Counted from the first letter of the stretch, positions 20,440 through 31,832 are shown. The stretch: 64,000 nucleotides of DNA from Micrasema longulum (GCA_022494885.1 JAGVSM010000209.1:62001-126000); one strand, 5' to 3'. Notes: a model not told the origin generated them from the sequence alone. Numbers and translations are program-made.

Positions 20440-20965
20440 TTTTTATTAATTTAACTTTTTGTACATAATATTAATAGTACACCGGCGGGCTTATTGCCAA
20501 ATGGCAATTTCTTTCAACCAACCAATAAAATAAAACTTTTATTTTTATAATTCAAGATGCAAAACATATTCAATAGCAAATAAAAAAGCTAAAGACATAT
20601 AAAAATAGAAATAGTATTTGTATATAAATGACCTTAGACCAATACTATTACTCGATGGGAAGAAGGAAAAAAAGAAGAAAGGAGGAAAGATTAAGGAAGA
20701 GAAAGAAGATGTTTCTTCAGACGTGATTTAAACAGAAATACTGTAGTTACATCTTTAATGGTGGATGGTAGATGATTCCACAGTCGAGCCGCATGGACAC
20801 TATATGAGTTAGAGATGAAAGAGCGAATCTGTTTCACACAAACATCGGCCATAAAACAGCGTCTCAGTCTTACTTGTTATGAGTTCTATCTTCGTGCTCT
20901 CTCTCACACAGATTTATTGCTGTATTGAAGTCACGTTCGTTTTACAAATTTTACCTTTCAAATCC
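20440..20965 (-). mobile_element. CR1-like LINE 3' end with 3' UTR
   Basis: The minus strand from about 20870 reads RRCFMADVCVKQIRSFISNS, SYSVHAARLWNHLPST, then FLFKSRLKKHLLSLP and a stop near 20691. The ending ARLWNxLPSxIK, FKxRLKxHLL is the CR1-family C-terminus. The 3' UTR ends near 20440-20500 with the minus-strand word GGCAATAAGCCCGCCGG. Related words occur at 22763-22780 (+) and in reverse at 59479-59500, so all three are 3' ends of one LINE group. Confidence 0.8.
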
Positions 20966-21109
20966 GGTGTGAAAATATCAATTTGAATATTTAAAAAAAT
21001 AAGAGAGATACATCAAGTTAAATAATGTTCACGACAGTCCCGAACTTTAAAATTGTGTGAATTTTTATGCGAGACAGCGTGGGACGAGACAAAATACTTT
21101 TTTTGCTGT

Positions 21110-21543
21110 CGATTTGCATAGTTCAAACTATGCCAAATACTCACATATTCCACGGTTCCACATGTTAGCAAACAAACATTGAAACTTAGACTTATTTAAT
21201 TTATTTTTGTACCAATTAAAAACTTTACTTTTTAATCACCTCTTTTCTTAATTATAAAAATGTACTGTGTTATACATGTTTTACTGTTTATGCTATGATA
21301 CATCGCCTCTGTTACTTCAATATTTTTTTATTTAAACCCTTTATTTATTGTTAATTTGCTGAATACCTATATTATGATTAATATTTTTTTTTTTTTTATT
21401 ATTTTCTTTATTTTCTGCTGATTTTATTTTACGTTTTTAATATTTTTATACTGTGTTCAGGTGTTTTGTTTTATTTTAATTGATTTTTAATATTATTTAT
21501 TCTTTGTCAAAGGCGTAAGCCGTCGAAATAAATAAATAAATCT
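21110..21543 (+). mobile_element. LINE 3' UTR with (TAAA)n tail
   Basis: T-rich 3' region ending 'ggcgtaagccgtcgaaat' followed by (AAAT)n to 21543. The last codons may be near 21120-21190 (YSHIPRFHMLANKH). TAAA-type tails also end the LINEs at 29490 and 50760. No clear ORF. Confidence 0.5.
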
Positions 21544-21999
21544 TGTATCGTATGTAGACTAGTGTGCCATTACAGTCACACAAGAGTAAATCATATACAA
21601 ATATTAGAACATACTCAAAACAGTTTTTCAATCAAGAATGTTATTTGAATGAATTTTCCTTTTACATACTAAAAGGTCTATTATATAATAAAAGCTTAAC
21701 TTGTACAGATTGTCGAGTTGAATTACTTTATGCCCCCATTTTGTGGGAATATAATGTAAGCCTTTATTTCCATACCTGTAATAAATAGGCCTTTTAATAT
21801 TACGACGACGCCGTTAAATTATTTCAACTTTACACAAATCGCAAAATTTTATCGTCAGCTCATCCTCGGAGTAAAGTATGTCGGTGAACTTCTGTTTAAT
21901 GTGTCTACATGCAACTTGCAATTTAATGGTGATATAAAATGACTTATTCTAATCCATGCGTGATCCACATTTACGAGTTGAAAGATTTTGCGGAATAAT

Positions 22000-22125
22000 T
22001 AACATGGCCTTTGGGCAGTACTGTGAGACCTCCGGAGTTCATCTGGAAGCGTATATGGCAAAGCTACATTAGCTCGTCACCTCGAGCGGCGACGAACTGG
22101 TGTAGCATTTCCATGGGGGCAATGA
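22000..22125. other. GC-richer patch, unassigned
   Basis: 21990-22120 has higher GC ('ctcgtcacctcgagcggcgacg'). No recognisable translation on either strand; possibly an exon-like relic or part of a LINE. Confidence 0.2.
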
Positions 22126-22240
22126 AGAACTTTAGCCCTATGGGAAATTGGATACAAATAATGTTTTCTTGCGCGTGTTAAAAATTAGAGCACTAAATTA
22201 TACCACAAAGTTTCTTGAAAATGTACGAAAAAAATAATAT
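22125..22240 (-). repeat. Small fragment of the 19.9-kb LINE
   Basis: 'ttttcttgcgcgtgttaaaaattagagcac' and 'aagtttcttgaaaat' resemble 19880-19945. The same fragment recurs at 23915-24012. Confidence 0.5.
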
Positions 22241-22269
22241 AAAATATTATTTAATAAAAATACACCACT

Positions 22270-22828
22270 CTGATCGACGTCACTGGATATGAACCAACCA
22301 ATGATATGAGAGCTGTGAAGGATATCCGGTTTGCTTTCCGTAAACGAACCAATCGGAAGAACCTCTTTCACAACACGGACTATCTCTTCGTTCTAGTAAC
22401 GAGAGAACCCTTTTAATACCCTGTCATCGCTCTAATTTTTTTGCCTCCTCTTTCACAGTAGTAGCCGCTCGATTGTGGAATAATCTACCAACTAATGTTA
22501 GAGACGCCCCTTCTTTATTTACATTTAAGTCGAGATTGAAATGTCACTATCTAAATATTTGAATTGTTCCTTTATCCTTCTTCTTTCCTTCCCATCCCCT
22601 CTCCTCTCTTCATAGTAAAGTGTTATTTTTTTTTTTTTATGCATATATTTATTTTTGTTAATCTTTGCTTTTAATTTTTGTATAAAATTGTAAGATTCAA
22701 TATGTCCATGTATTTATAATTTTCTCAAACTGAACGGTTTGGGTAGGTAGGAAGAAATTGCCTTAAGGCAATATGCCCGCCCTTATATGTATATTTATTG
22801 TATATGTATATAAAGTGTCAATAAATAA
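22270..22828 (+). mobile_element. CR1-like LINE 3' end
   Basis: Plus strand 22440-22545: SSFTVVAARLWNNLPTNVRD, APSLFTFKSRLKCHYLNI, then a stop. This is the CR1-type C-terminus. Following is a 3' UTR with 'aaggcaatatgcccgccc' (22763-22780) and a terminal TATA/TAAA-rich tail to about 22828. 5'-truncated. Confidence 0.8.
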
Positions 22829-22864
22829 AAGAACTAACAGAGAATTTTAACATTAACATTAACA

Positions 22865-23044
22865 TTTTTTTTGCACCACAACAGGCCAGGAGGCCTAATT
22901 ACAGTGGTAAATTACATCACAAAGCACCCAGGCTTGAGAAAAATCACATTTTTAATTTTTGTGTTTTAATTCTCACCGGGAATCGAACCCGGAACCTTCC
23001 GTGCGTGAGTCAAGCATCTTGACCACTACACCACGGAGGCCGCC
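22865..23044 (-). repeat. tRNA-derived SINE, family S2 (copy 1)
   Basis: Reverse orientation. The head at 23044 reads GGCGGCCTCCGTGGTGTAGT on the minus strand with a tRNA-like A box, followed by a B box (GGTTCGATTCCC). The body has the word 'gtaatttaccactgtaattagg' on the minus strand and ends in poly-A (plus-strand T run 22865-22872). Two more copies lie at 54488-54684 and 63130-63312, all on the minus strand and about 180 bp long. Confidence 0.9.
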
Positions 23045-23154
23045 GAATAACCTCTGACGTCGCACGCCGAGTTATTTGAAAAATACCAAACTTTACAAAA
23101 TTATAGCACTGACAATACGATATACAAAATTTAAAAAAAAATAGCTTTAGTCTA

Positions 23155-23275
23155 ATTTTGGTTTGCATGTTGGTTCAATTGGTGTCCTGACGAAGAGGCG
23201 GGTACGTCTCGAAACCGGTAGACATAGAAAAGTCGGTAAGTGATAATATATAAATATTTAATAACATTTAGAAAA
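23155..23275 (+). mobile_element. Hammerhead-type repeat, family B copy 1
   Basis: Shares 'tttgcatgtt', 'gttcaattgg', 'gggtacgtctcgaaaccgg' and 'tagacatagaaaagtcgg' with the two inverted copies at 43117-43225 and 43660-43757. It probably derives from a Penelope-like terminal repeat, by analogy with family A. Its right side is cut off by a SINE S1 3' fragment. Confidence 0.65.
23182..23225 (+). ncRNA. Hammerhead-ribozyme-like motif, family B copy 1 (canonical core)
   Basis: Stem I GTGTC (23182-23186) pairs with GACAT (23221-23225; four Watson-Crick and one G-U). The core CTGACGA (23187-23193) fits CUGANGA exactly. One extra A, then stem II GAGGC / GTCTC (one G-U) closes a GGGTAC loop. GAAA (23211-23214) is followed by CCGG and TA, giving a possible cleavage site after A23220. 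Of all copies in the window this has the most hammerhead-like core; the unpaired A before stem II is the one deviation. Confidence 0.65.
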
Positions 23276-23360
23276 ATGATCAAGATACGCTGCGATTGGA
23301 GGACCAATGTAGTTTCCTATGCACCGTTCGGTGCAGAAAAAGAATGATGATGATGATTAT
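23272..23360 (+). repeat. SINE S1, 3' fragment
   Basis: 'aaaatgatcaagatacgctgcgattggagg' and 'accgttcggtgcagaaaa' then (GAT)n, the S1 3' end without its tRNA-like head. Confidence 0.75.
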
Positions 23361-24179
23361 GAGATATGTGTACCGTAGGGTACTAGACTATCGACTAGCG
23401 ATACGCTATCGATCCCGTATCTTCGAGTTTTGACGTAAATTTATCGATAACTCTCGGTAGAGCACTCGCATAACACCGATATAACATAGATTTTATATAC
23501 ACACATAATATGTAGATACGGAAAATCTTATTGAGTATTGTGGCCTTTGTCCCATCTCAACTAAACATAGTTCGAATGATAATCACACAGTGTCAACATG
23601 CATTGTTGAACGAATGTACAAATAATGATTGATTGTGGACATTAATCAGATATACACATAGAAGGGAAAGCCAAAAGATTTAGATTAAATTATGGAATCC
23701 TGTCGATAGCGTTCTGTTTTACCATTGCTAAACAAACAGAGAAATATCTGGAAAGGATAAAGTAAGATGGAACTGATTTGAATAAGGGTTGGAACATTTA
23801 TTTTATTCGGAAAATAATCAAATACGTCACCGGTTTAGGGAAATTAATAACTTTATGCTAAGATCAACATTCGCAACGCTATACACAGCCAGTAAGGAAG
23901 TTTAGTGTTACGGGGAATTATATATAAATAGAGTTTTCTTACACGCGGTTAAAAATATGTTCACACGGCATTTCATTGTTCTGTGAAGTTTTTCGAAAAT
24001 ATGTGAAAAAATAAGTTTACGATTATTAACTACTTTGAAGCGCCACAGGTTTAGAGAAAAGTTTTTAGAAAAGAACTACAATAATTTTAAATCACACACA
24101 TTTTTGTGACATTTTCCTTTATTTCTACGTAAAATTACTTCGGTTATTACCAAATACTGATAAGGACAGGTATGAAGAT

Positions 24180-26253
24180 ACCGTCAAACGTGACAATTTT
24201 GCCCAGTTATGACAATTTTTCCCACTGCCAAAATCAAGTTTTAAAGTAAAAAAAGTCACTGGTATCATAAAAATTACATTTGTTAAGTATATTTTGATAG
24301 TTCCATGGCAAAACTAAATATTTAGTTTACTGCCAGCTTCAGTTGATCACTTGAAATTTGAAGTTAAACTTGAAGGTCTGTTTGTGTATATCTACAAATA
24401 TTGTCAAAACTTTTGTTGTTGCGGAGTTTGTGTTGAAAAGAGGCAAGTAAGTTTTATATATTTAATTGCATACATAATAAAGACGCTATAGAACGTATTT
24501 CTGTATATCTACTTGAACAAACACAATAGATATTTTAGTGGGCAAAATTGTCTTAGATTTCTTAGCTAGTGCTTTGACAATTTTGCCCACGTCTAGGGTT
24601 GTCGCTACATACTACATTGAAAAAACATTATCCAAGAAAGTAGAAAAAAACAAAGAAGAAAATATAAAAGAAAATGAAGTAAATGGCAAAAACATGATTT
24701 TAAACGAGGTAACGGGATGTTTCTTTCAAACTGGCCTATAAATCAGATTTTTTGCCAAAGATTAAACAAATAAGATTTTAAAATCTGATGGGCGTTTCAA
24801 CTCAAATACACGCTGAAAATGACAAGCCAGTTATTTTGTTCATTTAAACTTTTTATACCACACAGCAATTGGTAAACAATCCATCCGATTTTTCTCTGCC
24901 ATCAGGATCAAAAGATACCTACACCTTATAGAGGAGAACATTGAAAAAAATGTCATAGCGACACGGAAACAACAGACTTTGATGCCTACTCAGTTGATGA
25001 ATCAACAAATTTCGAGACATTCATCATAAGTCATTACGACGAAAATAAACAACGTGCCTCCGAATCTTCGGCCGATGAAAACGAAAAAACAGTGTCTGAT
25101 CCGCTTGAAATTAATAACGGTGAAGAAGTCGCTTTCGTTTTAGTAAAGTTTAACACTGTTGATATGAAAAATGACAAATATTATGTCGGTTAAGTTATCA
25201 GTGCATCAACTACTACAATTTTAATATTGTTATTTCATTTGTAAGATGCAAACGTAATGGAGCTTTGTGTGATCTCAAGTTGAGGATATTGCTGATGTAT
25301 TTAATTGGAACATACTGAAATCTTTACCTGAACTTGTAATCTTACGTCAAGGTTTTCATAAATTCAATGTAAATCTTAAAAACTGCAAAATTGAGTCATT
25401 TTCAAAACCAATTTTAATTTTTACTACTCAAAAATAATTTAAACCATTTTAAAAAATGTAAGAATATCCATCCACATTTTAGAAAGTTTTATTTATTAAA
25501 TTTGCCAGCTTTTTGTGAAATTATGAAGACTTATTTTTTTATTTTAAATGTTTTTTTGTATTAATACTTTTAAGTCTAAAGAAGAAAATAAAACATACAA
25601 AATATTATGAATTCTGTACATAAAATACAATTTCAAAGTAAAGGTAATCAAGCAAATAATTGCACTGCTCTACAAAAAAATAAAGATAATTTTTTTTTCT
25701 ACATACACATTTAAAGAAAAATCATTTTGGGGGCAAGCTCTCTTAATTACGAAAATCGCATCAGAACTGAAATGGTTTGTAAAAAAAAATAATTGGCTTA
25801 TGCATAGTCAAACACGAACAAATTAAAAGGATTAGAGATAAACTCCTTTGGTTTTGTTGAAAATCCAATTATGTGCCAACCCTGGCCCACAAATCCACAT
25901 TGTGTAGAAAAGTTGAGGAAATAGTGATGCCTCAATGATGCTATTGTTTAAACATAAACAGTTTTTTTCGCCCAAAAAGTAGTAATAAACCGTATGATAA
26001 GGATGATTAAACCAAAAATAACAGTTATTTACCAAGTGGGCAAAATTGTCAACAAGTGGAGATAATTTTGCCCAGCATGTTTTGTCTTCTAAAATTGCAC
26101 AAATAAAAGAAAAGCAAACGTTTTGTACTTGTAAAAATGCTCAGAATAATTAGTATCACTATTCAATAAAATGGATAGGAGTAGTCCTATACAAAAAAAT
26201 TATGATATTGTAAAAGTTTGTTAAAACTGGGCAAAATTGTCACGTTTGACGGT
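24180..26253. mobile_element. DNA transposon with 29-bp perfect TIRs and iterated subterminal motifs
   Basis: 24180-24208 and 26225-26253 are exact inverted complements over 29 bases (ends ACCGTCAAACGTGACAAT). The flanks share only GAT (24177-24179 and 26254-26256), so the target duplication is short or lost. The word GGGCAAAATTGTC or its complement occurs at least six times: in both TIRs, at 24541, 24577, 26039 and (one mismatch) 26069, all within 0.4 kb of an end. Iterated subterminal words are typical transposase-binding sites. The superfamily is not decided. Confidence 0.8.
24958..25400 (+). pseudogene. Remnant of a transposon-encoded protein
   Basis: Plus-strand frame reads DAYSVDESTNFETFIISHYD, a Glu/Ser-rich linker, then EEVAFVLVKFNTVDMKND, KYYVG and a stop. 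Further on, shifted, it reads SQVEDIADVFNWNILKSLPE. An acidic linker followed by VLVKF..KYYVGKV and a later VEDI..V....IxxxLPEP is a C-terminal pattern I associate with transposase-like proteins of arthropod DNA transposons. The catalytic part is absent, so the element is an internally deleted relic. The frame at 24538-24741 lies upstream and may be part of the same protein. Confidence 0.45.
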
Positions 26254-26544
26254 GATAAAAACATAAAAAAGACATTGAATATTACAATAAGAATTATCTT
26301 CTTTTTTGAAAAAAGATAATACAATTCCATAAAAAAGGTTTTAACTAAAATATTTCAATAAATGTATTTTTTTTAGTATTACCGAAGGCATAATTTTACG
26401 TAGAAATAAAGGAAAATGTAACAAAAATGTATGTGATTGAAAATGATTGTAATTCTTTTCTAAAAATAAAATTAAGATTTTGTTTCAGCCACTTTCATGT
26501 TTAATTTATTATCTTTGAATCATTGCAATACATTTTAGTTTAAT

Positions 26545-26690
26545 ACTTAGTCTTTATTGAGATCCCAGATACCTATGTTGCCCTAAATGCTTAGATTTCT
26601 ATATTCACAATTAAACCATGTATTTTTATCTCTGTTTTAATATATTAATATTGATAACTCCCAAAGGGTTGACTCCACGAAAAATTGGAT
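26545..26690. repeat. Fragment of palindromic repeat family P
   Basis: 'ccctaaatgcttagatttctatattc' and 'tctctgttttaatatatt' follow the P arm order (gcctagacttccatattc, tctctgttgaaat). It ends near 'aactcccaaagggttgac', as at 14895-14915 ('aactcctaagggttag'). Confidence 0.5.
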
Positions 26691-26836
26691 AGACTCAAAA
26701 TATTGTTAATTCAATAATTCTTTAGCATTAGTGCTTCAATCAAAATAATTATGAAGTAATAGAAGCAATTTGGTCAAAGAAATAGTAATTTTACTCTCGT
26801 TAATATTCTCTTAAATAAATATGTATGTGGTTACAG

Positions 26837-27621
26837 CAGTGGCGAACGGTAATTTTATTTACTGGTAAGCTATAAAAAAATATCATTTATTTGTACCTAC
26901 ATAGTAGGTGCATAATATAATATAAGTGATATACACCTACTATAAATTGCTATTTTTTCTGTGGTTATGTGTGATACAACAACTATCATCTATAAAATCA
27001 ACTCTAACGACGTAACTTCGTGAAATATTATATTGTGTAGCTATGTTATCCATTTATTTAATACACAACTTATTTAAAAGTTTATAAAAAATAGCACAAT
27101 GAATTCAGTCCGTATTAGCAATTATCATTACGATTGAAATGTCAACTGGCCGACTTGTTCTAGAAATGAATAATGCTAAAAACGGCCGCGTCGAGCACCA
27201 CATGTGTTGCGAGTCATATGACAAAAGTATCATCTCAAAGAAAAATAGTCCTTAAAAAAAAATGATTGAAATACTGTTGTCTAAATCAAAAATTTTCAAA
27301 GAATTTTTGTAATCTGCAAATTTACTCTCGGAGAAAAATCCCGCCACTGGGTTAAAGATGTTCAAAATATAGTACTTTTATTTGTATGAAAAAATAAGCT
27401 GGAGTAATAAGCTAGTTCTGTGGCTCATTGCTGGTGCTGGGCGCGCATATGAATATTTTTATTTAAATTTGGAGAAAAATACAAATGATGGTAATGATGT
27501 ATAAGAAATAGTAATTATTTGTTTGTTTTTCTGTAAATCACGTCATTGTAAAGCATTATAACGGATAGTCAAATATTATGGTAAGCTGCGCATAATCACT
27601 TCTATACACGGTTCGCCCCTG
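26837..27621 (-). mobile_element. Non-autonomous hAT element, family H (copy 2, 785 bp)
   Basis: Uninterrupted copy in inverse orientation to 13306-14427. The ends are CAGTGGCGAACGGTAA and, in reverse complement, CAGGGGCGAACCGTG. The flanking octamers GGTTACAG (26829-26836) and GTTTATAG (27622-27629) match at six of eight positions. The segment 'ggccgcgtcgagcaccac' (27184-27201) is CpG-rich and conserved in both copies. No ORF. Confidence 0.85.
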
Positions 27622-27747
27622 GTTTATAGCCAAAAAATGGGGTAAGGCATGCGAAAGAACGGCATTCAAATGGCAAAATCGTATGATTTTTTTAACTTTT
27701 TATCGGGCTACCGTCTTCACTCAGCGGTAAAATGCCATTTACATGCA

Positions 27748-28097
27748 AAATATTATTGTTCTGTCCCAGGACCCAACCATTGTCCATGTATTAACAGCAA
27801 TTTGTAGGACAAGACACTGTTCTGAGACATTGTCACGGAGATAGACAGGCAGGCTATCTCAGAAGGACAATGATTACCTCCATCACCACGCGCACTGGAA
27901 CATCTTACGTACGTACATTTTGGTATTAAACAAATATTATTTTTCGTAAAATCGCTCGTAATATACACCGTCGTGTATTCATTTTCGCAGCACTCACGTG
28001 TGAGCTGCGGTCGAATTTTCGTATTGTCCCAGCGTTCTATCTTGCTCGGTCGAGGCTGTTCACGGAGCTGGGACGAGACATTATTGTACTATCTATT
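27748..28097. mobile_element. Possible small DNA transposon with TGGGAC-type inverted ends
   Basis: 'attattgttctgtcccagg' (27751-27769) is matched in reverse by 28069-28090 'gctgggacgagacattattg'. Similar words occur at 21093-21107 (gtgggacgagacaaa). The interior is GC-richer, without recognised coding sequence. Boundaries and class are uncertain. Confidence 0.4.
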
Positions 28098-28359
28098 GTA
28101 TCGTCCACGTGTAAACGATAGTTAAGAAATCAAATGAGTAAATTAATTGTCAGGTTATAAGTACGCAAGGGAAAACATAACTTTCTACCGGTGTCAAAAC
28201 AGCCGTTACCTGAATAAATAATACTGAATATCCTTAAATGTTGATAAATACATGTTATGAAGCAGTTAAGTACTAAAATTAGAATCTTAAGCTTAACCGG
28301 AATGAATCAAATTATTTTATTTAACAATAATATTTAATATATGAAAATCTAAATTAATT

Positions 28360-28460
28360 GCAACAGAGAGGGAAAACATTTTTGAGAAGGAAGTCTAGGC
28401 ATATTTTCCCCCATTATTGCAATAAATTAATATCTAAATAGCTCCCTAGGGAGAAAATCC
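28360..28460. repeat. Fragment of palindromic repeat family P
   Basis: 'caacagagagggaaaacatttttgagaagg' segment then 'agtctaggcat', and after a gap 'gctccctagggag'. All are found in the arm at 54350-54440. Confidence 0.65.
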
Positions 28461-28959
28461 AGCCTGTCTACGAACATTTGGACATAATAAAAATATTATA
28501 ATAATGATCATACTTGTAATATTGGAAACGATGTTTTTGATAGCCATAACTGTAGGAACCCTAAAACGTTTTTACATAGATTCGTTCAGTAATAATGTAC
28601 AGATTAAATATGTGCAGATTATATTTACAATAGTATTGAGAGCACAAACATGATCAGAGATTGACATTTTTGACAGCAAATAGTTTATCAGAAGCGTTTT
28701 ATACAAAATAAATTAATAAAATATTTATGTGCTGATATTGCGTTTGTGTCCAAAAATATTTTATGGTAATTCCGGTTGGCACTAAACATCCTTATTGTTT
28801 TACAAGATAGCAAAAAATTAACGTTTAATTAAAAAATTATAACATCCCTTAAAATTAAAAAAGGAAACGCAAAATAATAAATATAATAACAATCAGCCGG
28901 TCCTCCAACCATCGATGTGCAAAAAAGGACGATTCGTATGTCTATGGCGACGTAACATC

Positions 28960-29492
28960 GTTATTCAATTTATTTTTTATTATTTTGCATATGATTTATT
29001 GCTCCTATTTCTTATATGTTTTACTATAGTATTGAGTGAGTTTCTAGAAAAAAAATCTCAATTATCATTTAAATTATGTTTTTATTTATATATTATTTTT
29101 CTGTTGATTTCAATGATACTCTCATTTTGTTTTTTTTTAGTACTACTATATTTTACTATTATTTTGTTGATTTTAATGATACCATTATTTTGTACATTTG
29201 ATTATGTGTGATTCTTAATTTGTATAATTTATATTTTTAAAATTATTTCTGATTATCTTTTTTGCACTGTATTCTTTGGAATTTTATTATTTATTACTTA
29301 TACCCCTTTTTCTAGACTGTTATTCTATTGCATCACATGTCATTATAATTTAATCGAAATTATTTTAGTATGTATTTTTATTGTTATTTATTGTGGCTTG
29401 ACACGGGCATAGCCTAAAAAGCCTCAACAAGTTCATTAATATTTAAACTAGTGTAATTTTGAATGAATAAATAAATAAATAAATTTATTTAT
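28960..29492 (+). mobile_element. LINE 3' UTR with (TAAA)n tail
   Basis: Very T-rich region ending 'gacacgggcatagcctaaaaagcc', then an AATAAA-type run and (AATA)n to 29492. The 98-codon hydrophobic frame at 28915-29211 is a product of T-richness (Phe/Leu/Ile). A LINE 3' end is inferred only from the tail and its likeness to 21110-21543 and 50570-50762. Confidence 0.45.
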
Positions 29493-29676
29493 GCTTACGT
29501 TAGTTCATAACATTTTAAGAACTAATATAAACTTTTAATATTTTTTTTCTTTCTATTTTGTTTTTGTGTCCTGCAGGTCTTAACGGGGTGACGATTTTTC
29601 TGCACAGGAATATACGGAGAAATGGAAAGTAAAATAAGCCACTATACTTTTCATCCCAAAAATTTAAAAAAGGACA

Positions 29677-29960
29677 CTAAAAATAAATACGGTTACAATC
29701 AGCAACATTTTTTGAAAATGAGTAGACGGTAAGGTGGAAAGCAGCTTCATCCTCAGGGGACCATTGATTCAGCCTGAGGATGTTAAAGAGCTCGCCCCCT
29801 ACCAAATAGCTTGATACTTTACGGATCTGGGCTTGGAGGGGGAGATTTAGCAAAATGTAAACTCTAGCTTTCCACACAGTAGCCAGGCTCTTTATAGACC
29901 TGGGCTTGGAGGGCGAGAACTTTTTACGGGGACCCGTCACAATAGATCTTCGCAGGTCGC
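29677..29960. other. GC-richer segment with a local duplication
   Basis: 'ctgggcttggagggggaga' (29827-29845) and 'ctgggcttggagggcgaga' (29901-29919) are a 74-base-spaced direct repeat. An 87-codon minus-strand frame runs through it without recognised motif. It could be a relic exon or a transposon piece. Confidence 0.3.
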
Positions 29961-30934
29961 AGTGACGTCAGAAACTTGCGGCTTGCATAGCACTAACTTC
30001 CATATCTAAGACTAAAAATAAGGCGGGATGTCAAAAGTAATACATTTGAAATGAATTCATTAAATTTCAAAAATGGACTTGGTTTATCTATGGTAAGTGT
30101 GCTTTTCGTTTTGATTTTGCAATAGGATTTTTTGTTTGTGAATAGAATAATCATGCTACATTGCCTTATACCCGTATGCAGAGACAAAACTTAAGGTGAG
30201 GAAAGTACATTCTAATCTCAAATTAGAAGAATAACCTGAAGGTGAAGACAATTGAATGAACTTTGCATACGCGCATTATACTAACGGATCATCGTATTTC
30301 TTTCATATAGCCCTGGCAAATTAGACTTTTTGAGTGAAAAAGAGCCTAGAGTTTTGTGCATAACATATTAAAATTTAATAACCTAAAGTACCTACCTAAA
30401 GTAAAAAAAAGTCTATAAACTGTCAGTCCTAGCGAAAAATATTGTACAAATAAATAAAAATAAATTATAATTATTTATAAAAAAACAATCAAGTGTATTT
30501 TTTTTGGAGTAATATTTTCGGAGATACAAGATACAAAATACGAAAATTTCGGGAACATACGTCCAGGGTCTTGGTTCTATTACACACACGTTTTTTTCCC
30601 CCCGGACACAAAATACAATGTAAATTAAATTCTATCCACGCACGTTTTACACGTTTGATATTAAATTACGTAATTATTTTTATAATAGAGCGACAGAGCA
30701 GTTTATTGATTTAATACAATGTTTTCTGTTCAGAACAGCGACAAGCAGAAGTATTTTCCACTCTGATGCAGATTTTGCATTATTATGTGACGCGCTGAAT
30801 AGTAATGAGGATTCTAAGGGTACATTATGGCGGTGTAGCGCTAATAGTTCTGAGCTGTCGGTTATAATAAATACGACGGCTGTTTAACTGCCCAGAATGC
30901 ACATTTCATTCCGATTATAAAACAGAAAGATTGT

Positions 30935-31345
30935 AAATGTACGTTCTTTTCTGAAAACAAAGTACTATTCTAAATACAATATGGGTTCCTTTTCAAAAAA
31001 GAACAATGTATGATTCAGAAAACAAGGTACTGTTCTGAAAACAGGATATCTTTCTGAATAAGTTAATATTCTGAATACAATGTACGGTTCTTAAGCAAAG
31101 GTAGTGTAATCAAAATAAGATATTAAAATAAGGTAATACTTAAAAAAACAGGAATTATTTTTAAAATAAGATACCTACTGTTCTAAAAACCAACTGAAAA
31201 ACAACAGTACTATTTTTGAAATGTGATACTTTTCTGAAAGCAAGGTGCAATTCTGAAAACAGGATATTTTACTGAAAACAAGGTACAATTTTAAAAAAAG
31301 TACCATAGTGTAAACAAAGTTTGTTCTATTCGTAAAATAAGAAAA
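30935..31345. repeat. Degenerate minisatellite, about 20-23-bp unit (left block)
   Basis: The words 'ttctgaaaacaaggtac', 'ttctgaaaacaggatat' and 'ttctgaatacaatgtac' return every 20-25 bases through this block with many substitutions. A second block lies at 31930-32040. The gap contains a T-tailed insertion at 31380. Confidence 0.75.
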
Positions 31346-31375
31346 ACTCATTGAAAATTCCAAAAAATATAATAT

Positions 31376-31700
31376 TCTATTTTATTTATTTATTAAGGAA
31401 ATCATACAGTCTTTATACAAATACAAGGTTCAAAAGAACATAAAAAAAAGTAAGACCAATAACAGATTTAACACTAATTTATTATGAATGCAGGAGGAGA
31501 GGGGAAAAATAATTGAATTCTAAAAAAGTAAAAATATGAATATTAAATAAAAAGTACATAAAAGGAAGAAGACATTGTATTGCTCCAAGTCTAAGTTCCT
31601 CCCCCTCTCTCTGCTTTCATGAACATTTATATTTCTTTGTAAAAATTCACAACCAACGATAATTAATTAGATGCAGGTAAAAGATGTACATGCAAAAAAG
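31376..31700 (-). mobile_element. Probable LINE 3' end inserted in the minisatellite
   Basis: Starts with TTTATTTATTTATTA (31380-31394), the reverse of a (TAAA)n LINE tail, followed by A-rich non-coding sequence. It splits the two minisatellite blocks. The clade is unknown. Confidence 0.45.
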
Positions 31701-31711
31701 TATAAACTGAG

Positions 31712-31832
31712 AGTTAAAATCAAAAGTTAAAATTAAAATAAATGTAAAAGTTAAAATTAAAAGTTTAAATTAAAATTGAAATTAAAAAAACTGAAAGATA
31801 AAATTAAAAGTCAAATTAAAAGTTAAAAGTCA
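31712..31832. repeat. Tandem repeat, (AAAAGTTAAAATT)n-like
   Basis: About nine degenerate units built on 'aagttaaaatta' in succession. Confidence 0.75.

Larger units (their letters stand above)
24060..26468. repeat. Outer inverted repeat around the 24.2-26.3 kb transposon
   Basis: 24062-24150 and 26378-26466 are inverted copies of about 90 bp. 'cctttatttctacgtaaaat' at 24117-24136 has its complement 'attttacgtagaaataaagg' near 26392-26411, with 'acacatttttgt' style words further out. This looks like an older fold-back element whose centre was hit by the inner transposon. Confidence 0.75.

Noticed and set aside
28915..29211. 98-codon hydrophobic frame, looks like a small membrane protein
   Set aside because: Phe/Leu/Ile-rich because the DNA is T-rich; it lies in what appears to be a LINE 3' UTR that ends in a (TAAA)n tail, with no recognisable motif.
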